From NCBI GenBank assembly GCA_034096865.1, contig JAWQFJ010028253.1, positions 44,028-108,027 of the forward strand: DNA of 64,000 nucleotides. The letters are read 5' to 3'. Position 1 is the stretch's first letter, and every line of letters begins with the position of its first letter. Origin of the DNA: Theodoxus fluviatilis. Its lineage: Eukaryota; Mollusca; Gastropoda; Cycloneritida; Neritidae. Shown here one piece after another: positions 13,742-64,000 of the stretch. The notes below the pieces were generated by a model that saw only the letters and a program-made list of their open reading frames with translations, had not been told where the DNA came from and did no database searches. The position numbers and the translations under genes were made by a program.

Positions 13742-13961
13742 TTATTTGATTAGGCCTGAGGCCTGTATCAAAACAAGGTTACAACGTTAACAACTAACAA
13801 CAACAACAAATACAAATCACTCAAAATAAAACGATTCTCATCACATCAAGACTATTAAAAAGTCTTGCACAGGAATAATGGCTTGCATTATAGCAACAGC
13901 AATAGTCATTTCAGCACATGGAATGCTGTGGCAAACTGAGAAACCAGCAAGTCATGATGAT

Positions 13962-14057
<96 letters not shown>

Positions 14058-16815
14058 GCAAATAAAGTCAGTGACAGTTTCGTGTGCAAGTCAAGCTTCA
14101 TCCAACAATGGAATATCCATGTACCCCTAGACTCTGACAGGATGACTTTATACAAATCAAGCATACAACCACTGTCAATTCCACAAATTAGTTCACACAC
14201 ATACTGTGACAGTGAGAAAAAGCTTTTTCCCCTCTTGATAAGATGAAGAGGAAAATGAGACAGAATTTGCAGATATCCACTTCAATTAATGTCCAAGTAG
14301 TTTTCAATTATCTCCTTTGCATACATGTAGTCTATGAGGAATAAGAGCCATAAAGAAAGAGCATGGTGGGAAATTCATGATAAAATACTGAGACAAGTCC
14401 CCTTGAGTGACAATGCAGGTCACGTCAGACTAAGATCCATGAAAAAGTTTTCCTGAAAAACCTCAGCAAATTTGTCTCTTTAGCTTTACACGAAAGTAAA
14501 AAAGTAATTACCCTAGCCATAATCATGCTGTTTTCTCTTAAATTTGAATTAAAGACTGAGTAATTTTGTGCAGGAAAATCTTACTTTGTCATTTTGAAGA
14601 CTTTAGTCTGGTGTTTTCATGCATGGTCACACATTTAGGGTGGTCATAGACGTCAGCCCATTTTGGGTTCAATGGACAAACCCTGGTAGGACTGCTTAGC
14701 CAATCAGAGAGCTTCCCCTACCAGGTGAGTATGTATGTATGTATGTATTTTGGCTCTTATATAGCGCCAATCTCACACCCAAAGGCATGCTCAAGGCGCT
14801 CAACACGTTCACCCTTTGAATAAAAGAGTTTTTAGCTGTGACTTGAAAGTCTGTATTGAAGGAGATTTCCTCAGTCTGTCTGGGATATCGTTCCAGAGTT
14901 TTGGTCCAGCATAAGAGAATGCTCTCTCCCCAGATCTCTTGGTGTTGTAGCGTGGCACATGGAGTAATGACTGCGCCGAAGATCTGAGATCCCTCACAGG
15001 CTTATAAGTCTTGAGGAGCTCAACCAGATACAGCGGGGCCAAACCATTGACGCACTTGAACACATGACAGTGTTTTGAACACAATACGTTGGTGGACAGG
15101 CAGCCAGTGTAGCTCTCGAAGGATGGGTGTTATGTGAGAACGACTATGAGACAAGCATAAGGTGGAGGAGTTATCAGTGGGTGAGGGGCATGAAAGCAGC
15201 AGAAAGGTTTCGTCAGAATTGAAGGCAGAGCTGAAAGAGGTAAATGGAGTGGAAGATGGAGCGCTAAATGTATTACACATGGGACTCAATAGGAGGTGCA
15301 GCACACGAGAAGAGGAAGATCAGGAGGAGCAAGACCAACAGGAGCTTGAAAAACTGGGAAGCCAGGAACAGCAGGAGGAGGTGGAGGAGAAGAAGGGGAA
15401 AGGAGCAGGAGAGAACCAGGAAGCCAGGAACAGCAGGAGGAGGTGGAGGATAAGAAGGGGAAATGAGCAGGAGAAAACCAGGAAGCCAGGGACAGCCCAG
15501 AGAGACACGGGAGGAGAGGAATTAGGAAGGGAACTTACCATCATTCTTCTCTTCCTGCCAGTCCAGACACTGCAGCAAAGACTGCTCTGTCTCAGGAGAC
15601 ACAAAGTCCTCTACCAGCACAAGGCCTGGGGGCAGACTGGAGTCAGGAACAACACTGGTGGGAGCTGATGCATGCGAAGGAAACAGCAAGTTACAAGGCA
15701 TCATGAGTTAACTCTGGGAGTGCTACATTAAAAATTCAGACTGTTACCATGGAGTGCCACAGTCCAGATTTTATCTACTTATTATAACATTAGTCATTTA
15801 GTGCCTTCACTAAGTTCACTCCTTATTGGTTAGAGCCTATTTCTACCAACCAATCAAATCATAACACAGCAGGGCTGGTCTGCCATCAACACCAATACAA
15901 GGAAGTGAGTGATTGTCAATTTTTTTGGTTGAATTTTCATCTCTGTACTTTGTTATGGACTGCCATGTTGAAATGGCCTCTGATTACAGTGTAAGAGACA
16001 TACTCTGATTATAAAGATGTTGGGAATATTGCTCCCACTACGGCAGGATATGGATATGGATGGGAGAGAGTGCATGGGGATAGCATGAATAGCTCAAGAA
16101 GTGGGGTTGGTGAGGGGTCAATCAACTGATTTTTACCAAGCGTTTGTGCTCCTTGTGTAACAGTAATTTAGAGCCTTATGGGTTCACCAGACTGTTCCCG
16201 ACTGATGAACTGTTTGTCTGCGTTAGTTTGTGAGACCCCCCCCTCCCACCTCACAGCACGCATGGGACAAAACGTGGTGTAGTACCAGTTTTAGCCTCAC
16301 ATGCATGTCTGACCTGGTGTAAGTTTCATTCTGTGTTGTTTTTCTATTTTACATGTGTGCAATCTTTAACTGTAGGTATATAATTTATTTTTATTTTACT
16401 TTTGCATAATTGTTTCATATTATTTCCATAATGAAGAAATTTCAATACTACACTCAACAATAAAATATAATAGCTACTCACTTGTAGCTTTCACAGATTA
16501 TTTCCAGTTGTTTAGAATTGTGTAGCATATTGGCATATCTTGCAGAAAGCAATTGCTATAGTTTGACTAGAATTTTGAACTGCTTTCTTACTTTGCCTGG
16601 TTGGTCTGGGATTCACTAACATATTTACAAATTTACTAGCCACATAGGTCTTACAGAGGATTTTGGGAGCATGTCTGTTCTAATACACATTCACTTTTAG
16701 GATTTTGCTGGGGCAGCCATTGTTTGTCCCTAGGAATAGTGTACTCATGTGATACATATTCAGCTTTACTTTGTATGCATGAATTGTGTTTCAAACTATA
16801 TCTTATTCCACGCAA

Positions 16816-16898
<83 letters not shown>

Positions 16899-18608
16899 GA
16901 GAAAGAGTGAAAATTTAACCTCTGAAAGATCATTTTCAATCATAAACGGGTCATGTGACCTTCATTTGCATTTTTGAAGATTGTGATTGTTTCATATGGA
17001 CAGCACAGTGCATTAGCTTTCTTGCAGTATACAGTATAGTTTGTAGGGGTTTTCTTGAACAGTATGAATACATATTGATTTTTGAAATGTAGTACATGCA
17101 CCATTTTCTGTTTTTTCCCCCCTTTTTTTTCTAATCTTGCTGGCACTGGTGTGCTTGTTTTTTATTATCATGGCACTTCGAGGGTAAAAGACGTAGCTGT
17201 GGCCTTAGAGGAAACTTATACAAGAACAGGCCATTGAAAGTGCAAAGGAATACTCTAAGTCTAAGTGCTAGAATGGATAGACAAATTTGAAGTACTGTTG
17301 AAATATGTCATCGATCTTTGTCTTTCTTTTGGTAGGAGCAAAAGAGGGCAAACCTTCCAATCAATGGATGACAGCCACAATCTCTTCGTTGTGACTCATG
17401 TCAAACCAAGAAGACCTAGGCTTGCTTTTGAGCATAAATATTCAGTGACATGCTTAACAAAGAAAAATGACGAGCCCAGCTCGCTTTAGCATGTAAAAAA
17501 AAGAAGGTAGCAACACATTGCAAGAGGAAGAAGCTCTAGACTTGCCTTTCTCAACAAAGGCAATGAGCAGCTGCAAGTTTTGTGTGGCATCAGCATCAGG
17601 TCTCAGCAGAGTGCCATCCAGACTGGCCAAGGCAGCCTGGGCCTCAGGTTCTGTAGAGTAGCAGACAAAGGCATAGGGCTTCTGTGGCAGCATGATGATG
17701 GCATCCACAGTGCCAAAGCGCTGGCACAGCTCCAGAACTTCCTCCTGGCTGACTCCATTGTCCAGCCCTGCATTCTTCAGGCACAGAATCTGGGGGAGAC
17801 ACAGAAACACAGAATTAAGGCATGAATGGATGGATAGATGGAGGGAGGGAGGGAGAGAGGGAGGGAGGGAGGGTGGGGTGGGGGGGAGTGGGGGAGGGAG
17901 GGAGGGAGGTAGGGAGGGAGGGAGGGAGGGGGGGGGGGAGGGAGGAAGGGGGGGGAGGGAGGGAGGGAGGATGGGAGGGGGGGAGGGATGGAGCTCTATA
18001 ACCTATCAACATTTGTAGGTTTAAACTAGAACTGGTTGGAGTAAGATCAAGTGGAAGTCTTGATTTCCCTATTCCTACCCCTAACCCACAGCAGGGTAGT
18101 AACACAGAACTCTGAACAAGGATCTGTGCTAGCAACAAGTAAAGAAACAATCAAACCAGCATGTGAGAAAACCTAGCCCTTTCACATCCCGTCTCCACAT
18201 GCACATTCTGCAGAAGATGTTGGACAATCCTTCATATAAAAGTCAGTTACCAGCAAAAGGGAAAGCAGTTGTAGTAAATTGAGCTTGAGAAATAGGGTTG
18301 ATACAGAATTTGAGAGTGAGCCATGAAGCAGAGCCGTTTCCAAGAACTTCAGATATGGAAGGAAAGCACCACTCAGACAAGAAACAGAGATAAATAGATA
18401 GATGGATAGTTATGTAAGGCCATTAAGCATGAAAAATGCTAGAACAGTTTAGAGTAAACGAAAATTAAGGCACGGTGTCCTTAATTATTTGCCTCTTATG
18501 AATCACGTACAAGAAAGAGAGCACATAGATCCTGGGAAAACAAATAAACAAACGAAAACCAAGGAACCTTTTTATCCCCCATTTTTGTAGAAATGTTTAT
18601 GGTGGTGG

Positions 18609-18670
<62 letters not shown>

Positions 18671-19253
18671 GTTGTGGTGGAGGTGGTGGTGGTGGTAGTG
18701 GTGGTGGTGGTGATGACAACAACGACGATGACAATGATGATAACACAAACCAGAGCATCTCCTAAAATGAAGCAGTCCTCCCTTAGAATGTCCACTCCTT
18801 CCCCAAAGCTTAGATATCCCAGAAACCTGGTAGGATTCCCAGACCAAAGAACCAAAACATCAACAGAAGCTTGAGAAGGGTTGTGGATAACACCAATAAT
18901 GATGATAGCAACAATAGTAGCAGCAGCAGCAGTTGTAGTAGTAGTACTAGTAGCAGTAGTGGTAATATAGTAGCAGTAGTAGTAGTAGTTGTAGAATATC
19001 CCATGGGCCTGCCAATTCATCATATTTGGTCTGACAAATTAATCAAACAGCACAGACTATTTACAGTGGTTTTATAAAGTGTCTATGGCATTCCTTCCAG
19101 ACGAGTTTCAAATATAACAAATTTAACTGAATTGTGTTACACAAAATAGTTCATTGTGAAAGTTGTATCAATTGAAAAAGTGTCAGTTATATAAAAAAGG
19201 AGGGGGGGGGGGAAACCCTGGCCCATGTTCTCTCTCACACACACAACACATGC

Positions 19254-19342
<89 letters not shown>

Positions 19343-19787
19343 CAGACAGACAGACAGACGGACAGACAGACGGACAGACAGACAGACGGACAGACAGACG
19401 GACAGACAGATTGACAGACAGACAAATACTGTGAGAGTGGGGTGGGTGTACCTACCCTATTTACATATAACTCCTGTGCCAAGATTGTTTTATTTTGTTT
19501 ATAAGTGCCAAGATTGTTATCAACTACAATCAAGTTGCAGTAATTCCAAAACTAATCACATCACACATCCTCACAACAGTTCAGTCGCACAGATCATGTG
19601 AATCGTTTCCATGCGGGCTCGACTCCTCGAGATGTACTAAAATGATAAAATCTAAGTGAAGTCGGTACACATATTCGACGGCAGGCACCTTGGTGACTTG
19701 GTCAGTAACATATATGCCCTCATTCTTTCGCAATAATAGTGAAAATCTGACAAGTTTCTTAGACTGCTTTTTTCCAAGTTTATACAT
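2589..19787 (-). CDS. ALKBH8: ALKBH8, tRNA wobble-uridine dioxygenase/methyltransferase (7 exons, C-terminal part off window)
   Basis: ALKBH8 makes and hydroxylates 5-methoxycarbonylmethyluridine at the tRNA wobble position: a C-terminal methyltransferase (working with TRMT112) forms mcm5U and the AlkB domain makes mchm5U. Seven phase-consistent exons are visible: 19689-19787, 17546-17789, 15539-15664, 12587-12790, 6120-6190, 5253-5482 and 2589-2649. They give about 345 residues: an RRM (about 34-115) and an AlkB 2-oxoglutarate/Fe(II) domain (about 130-320). The iron ligands are present (HVD, H229 and D231; distal H284 in WTHGI), as are the 2OG-binding arginines in RTSFTFR (R309, R315). The model stops at HVHQ, just before the methyltransferase domain, which is not found in 1-2588 and must lie further left. 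Intron 2 has a GC donor. Four splice sites are embedded in minisatellites made of their own sequence. The family identification is very secure; exon edges come from codon phase and GT/AG reading. Confidence 0.93.
2741..2974. mobile_element. MITE with about 27-bp terminal inverted repeats
   Basis: Left GGCCCGTATTCACAACGGCG and right end CGTTGTGAATACGGGCC are inverted copies, extended by GATTTATC/GATAAATT. Flanked by a possible CTTGG duplication. No coding capacity. In ALKBH8 intron 6. Confidence 0.82.
3010..3235. repeat. (GAAT)n-type degenerate microsatellite
   Basis: Irregular tandem GAAT/GATGAA units with recurrent AACTGATTAATT blocks. Confidence 0.85.
4182..5024 (-). mobile_element. Helitron2-like (HINE) element, copy A
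   Basis: An 843-bp copy of the interspersed family described in full at 62689-63557, here reversed. Ends in the inverted pair GACTCACATGC / GCATGTGAGTC and carries the GGAC tetranucleotide block and many AGGTCA half-sites. In ALKBH8 intron 6. Confidence 0.85.
5207..5262 (-). repeat. 16-bp repeat of the ALKBH8 exon 6 donor, 3 copies
   Basis: On the minus strand the unit GTAGAGACATCCTGAA follows the exon end CCTGAA. GTAGAG donors are at 5252 (used), 5236 and 5220. A TAG directly follows the exon, so use of a later copy would truncate the protein. Confidence 0.88.
5253..5482 (-). CDS. ALKBH8: ALKBH8 coding exon 6 (distal His and 2OG arginines)
   Basis: Residues 249-325. Encodes [29 protein letters not shown] and [12 protein letters not shown]284 is the distal iron ligand. 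Acceptor TACACAG; donor CTGAA|GTAGAG, chosen because only this leaves phase 2 for exon 7. Copies of the acceptor lie on the upstream side and copies of the donor on the downstream side. The CAG|GTATCC alternative 10 bp inside is U12-like in sequence but gives the wrong phase. Confidence 0.92.
5461..5740 (-). repeat. 76-bp repeat of the ALKBH8 exon 6 acceptor, 4 copies
   Basis: The sequence ACACAGGTGGTGATGGAG plus TTTAG, which is the real 3' splice site and first exon bases, recurs upstream at about 76-bp spacing. The rightmost copy is diverged (ACACAAGTAGTG) and has lost its AG. Confidence 0.88.
5836..6119 (-). repeat. 38-bp repeat of the ALKBH8 exon 5 donor, 8 units
   Basis: Units start at the authentic donor (6119) and repeat every 38 bp. 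GT is present at the donor position of all eight: GTAAGT (real), GTCAGT, GTAAGT, GTAAGT, GTGAAT, GTAAGT, GTATGT, GTGAGT. Confidence 0.88.
6120..6190 (-). CDS. ALKBH8: ALKBH8 coding exon 5 (Fe-binding HxD)
   Basis: Residues 225-248. Encodes [17 protein letters not shown], carrying the HxD iron ligands, then LSLGSA. It is too short to show as a normal open frame; its identity rests on exact phase with exons 4 and 6. Acceptor CTGGCAG, donor GCA|GTAAGT. The human protein has His where this has Pro after HVDT. The donor heads a 38-bp tandem array. Confidence 0.92.
6363..6420. repeat. (ATC)n microsatellite
   Basis: About 19 perfect ATC units in ALKBH8 intron 4. Positions 6421-7000 hold nothing recognisable. 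Confidence 0.95.
7001..11363. repeat. 20-bp minisatellite, about 218 copies (4.36 kb)
   Basis: Unit AGAGGCTGCCCCAGTCAGTC. One site varies (CAGTC or CAGCC); the second form makes CAGCC-AGA-GGCTG a perfect short hairpin. A few units are 16 bp, lacking AGTC. Otherwise nearly invariant over 4.3 kb. It occupies most of ALKBH8 intron 4. No spacers, so not CRISPR. Confidence 0.98.
11488..12600 (-). repeat. 64-bp repeat of the ALKBH8 exon 4 donor, about 18 units
   Basis: On the minus strand each unit carries CTGCCTGGACAGG|GTAAGG, the last exon bases and donor of exon 4. The authentic site (12586) is the first unit in transcript order. The two units near 11555 and 11619 read GTGAGA; the leftmost has lost the site. 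Unit length 64 shifts frame, so decoy use would disrupt the protein. Confidence 0.93.
12587..12790 (-). CDS. ALKBH8: ALKBH8 coding exon 4 (AlkB domain)
   Basis: Residues 157-225. Encodes [17 protein letters not shown] and [15 protein letters not shown], both signature ALKBH8 blocks. Acceptor TCCCCAG at 12791; donor CAGG|GTAAGG at 12586. The last 15 or so exon bases and the donor are the first unit of the 64-bp array that fills the adjoining intron down to about 11490. Confidence 0.95.
13038..13278. mobile_element. TTAA-flanked MITE with internal tandem repeats
   Basis: TTAA at 13034-13037 and 13279-13282 flank inverted ends CTCTTAAGATCCTGT / ACAGGACCTTAAGAG. Inside are four copies of a unit of about 33 bp (CTCAATCCTGTACCGCCCAT then TATTGCCCACC). 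TTAA duplication suggests a piggyBac- or Kolobok-type transposase. Confidence 0.85.
13444..13738. repeat. (GA)n tract with CATGAGAGA interruptions
   Basis: Nearly 300 bp of GA with regular CATGAGAGAGAGAGAGAAAG higher-order units. In ALKBH8 intron 3, so (CU)n in the pre-mRNA. Confidence 0.95.
13964..14053. repeat. (GA)n microsatellite
   Basis: About 90 bp of pure GA in ALKBH8 intron 3. The stretch 14054-14725 shows nothing recognisable. Confidence 0.95.
14730..15148 (-). mobile_element. CR1/L2-like LINE 3' fragment, second copy
   Basis: Nearly identical to 321-870, with the same (TATG)n tail and minus-strand peptide [20 protein letters not shown] and [16 protein letters not shown]. Shorter at its 5' end and with a 2-bp deletion that breaks the frame. 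Confidence 0.88.
15539..15664 (-). CDS. ALKBH8: ALKBH8 coding exon 3 (linker into AlkB domain)
   Basis: Residues 115-157. Encodes [21 protein letters not shown], matching the LPPGL.VVEEIIS start of the AlkB domain. Acceptor GCATCAG, donor ATG|GTAAGT. Phase agrees with the exons on both sides. Confidence 0.93.
15708..17188. mobile_element. Possible piggyBac-like element, degraded
   Basis: TTAA at 15708 followed by CTCTGGGAGTGCTACATTA; at the right end a diverged inverted copy, GGCACTTCGAGGG then TAAA. No transposase frame remains. Fills much of ALKBH8 intron 2. Confidence 0.4.
16818..16896. repeat. (CA)n microsatellite
   Basis: About 39 CA units. Confidence 0.95.
17546..17789 (-). CDS. ALKBH8: ALKBH8 coding exon 2 (RRM)
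   Basis: Residues 34-115. Contains NAGLDNGVS, the RNP-like segment KPYAFVCYS and ends in FVEK, matching the RRM of ALKBH8 in order. Acceptor is CCCCCAG. The donor is AAAG followed by GCAAGT: a GC donor, required because G plus CT from exon 3 gives the alanine codon in phase. Confidence 0.93.
17838..17992. repeat. (GGGA)n tract
   Basis: Over 150 bp of G-rich GGGA/GGGG units about 50 bp outside ALKBH8 exon 2. On the transcript strand it is a long C/T tract ahead of the acceptor. Confidence 0.9.
18599..18990. repeat. Trinucleotide repeats (ATG, GTG, AGT)
   Basis: (GATGAT)n then (GGTGGT)n at 18599-18715 and a looser (AGT)n/(AGC)n block at 18895-18990, in ALKBH8 intron 1. Confidence 0.9.
19258..19430. 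repeat. (GA)n joined to (GACA)n
   Basis: About 80 bp of GA passing into about 90 bp of GACA/GACG. In ALKBH8 intron 1; (CU)n and (CUGU)n in the pre-mRNA. Confidence 0.95.
19689..19787 (-). CDS. ALKBH8: ALKBH8 coding exon 1
   Basis: 33 codons from ATG at 19787, starting [11 protein letters not shown] and ending TDQVTK before a GTGCCT donor. The YKL..KK...LLR.EGI pattern resembles the human N-terminus, and joining to exon 2 (ILCLKNAG) keeps frame. An in-frame GTG lies further upstream at 19814 but ATG is the likely start. The rest of the exon is 5' UTR of unknown length. Confidence 0.75.
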
Positions 19788-20033
19788 CGTGCGTTTCGAT
19801 AGTGAAAAATACACGGCTCATTGAGGGACGACAATTCGCATTCCGGAACCTAAAGCAGCCATTGAATTTAGAATCGGAACAGAAAATAGTTGTTGAGTTT
19901 TTCCTCCAAATATTAACAAATAATTCAAAAATTTTAAAAAGAGATTATTTATAATATTTCAGCATAATATGGTGATTTTATAAAGACTGAAGTACGCAAC
20001 TTACTGCTGTGACGTCACATTGTGGACAGAAAA
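19788..20033. promoter_or_regulatory. Bidirectional ALKBH8/THOC2 promoter with palindromic CRE
   Basis: Only 246 bp separate the two start codons, which face away from each other. A perfect CRE, TGACGTCA, is at 20010-20017, 17 bp before the THOC2 ATG. No TATA box was seen for either gene. Transcription start sites cannot be read from sequence. A shared promoter is inference from geometry. Confidence 0.7.

Positions 20034-64000
<43,967 letters not shown>

Noticed and set aside
18465..18490. TTAAGG..CCTTAA palindrome as a transposon
   Set aside because: Only about 20 bp in total with no interior; probably chance.
19788..19814. GTG at 19814 as the ALKBH8 start
   Set aside because: A non-ATG start is unlikely in an animal gene when an ATG nine codons later matches the conserved N-terminus.

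Overview
The window is animal nuclear DNA dominated by introns and repeats. The abundant (GA)n/(CT)n tracts, the retroposon families and the THOC2/ALKBH8 protein style suggest a lophotrochozoan, most likely a marine mollusc. That placement is inference; no species can be named from the sequence alone. No tRNA, rRNA, CRISPR or bacterial-type gene was seen. Exon models below were built by reading frames, splice signals and codon phase by eye, with remembered human orthologues as the guide.

Two genes sit head to head around about 20 kb. On the minus strand lies ALKBH8, a tRNA wobble-uridine modification enzyme. Its seven visible coding exons run from 19787 leftwards to 2589 and encode about 345 residues: a short N-terminal region, the RRM and the whole AlkB dioxygenase domain. 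The methyltransferase half must lie beyond the left edge. On the plus strand lies THOC2, the scaffold of the THO/TREX mRNA export complex. Its 28 visible exons run from 20034 to the right edge and encode about 1121 residues of a protein of about 1600. The two start codons are only 246 bp apart, and a perfect palindromic CRE (TGACGTCA) lies 17 bp from the THOC2 ATG, so the genes probably share a bidirectional promoter. Both products act on RNA: one on tRNA decoding, the other on mRNA packaging and export.

Layout: 0-2.6 kb, LINE fragment and microsatellites; 2.6-6.2 kb, ALKBH8 exons 7, 6 and 5 with a Helitron2-like element and three splice-site minisatellites; 7.0-11.4 kb, one enormous 20-bp minisatellite; 11.5-12.8 kb, a 64-bp array growing out of ALKBH8 exon 4; 13-19.8 kb, ALKBH8 exons 3 to 1 with MITEs and GA tracts; 20-33.6 kb, THOC2 exons 1-8, a piggyBac-like element and a TTAA-flanked element carrying a Mutator-like transposase fragment; 33.6-42 kb, THOC2 exons 9-11, LINE remnants and two Helitron2-like elements; 42.9-56.5 kb, THOC2 exons 12-24 with many tandem arrays; 56.9-60.6 kb, a hAT-like element with a piggyBac-like element nested in it; 60.6-64 kb, THOC2 exons 25-28.

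The most unusual feature is a recurrent pattern. Six minisatellites in these two genes begin exactly at a real splice site and repeat it: donors of ALKBH8 exons 4, 5 and 6, the acceptor of ALKBH8 exon 6, and donors of THOC2 exons 3 and 12. Each authentic exon end is followed (or preceded) by tandem copies of its own splice junction. THOC2 exon 3 has seven donors 54 bp apart, all in frame. Other notable points are a textbook U12-type intron, two GC-AG introns, a hAT insertion 13 bp from an exon, a consistent strand bias of CU tracts in the pre-mRNAs, and an interspersed element packed with nuclear-receptor half-sites.
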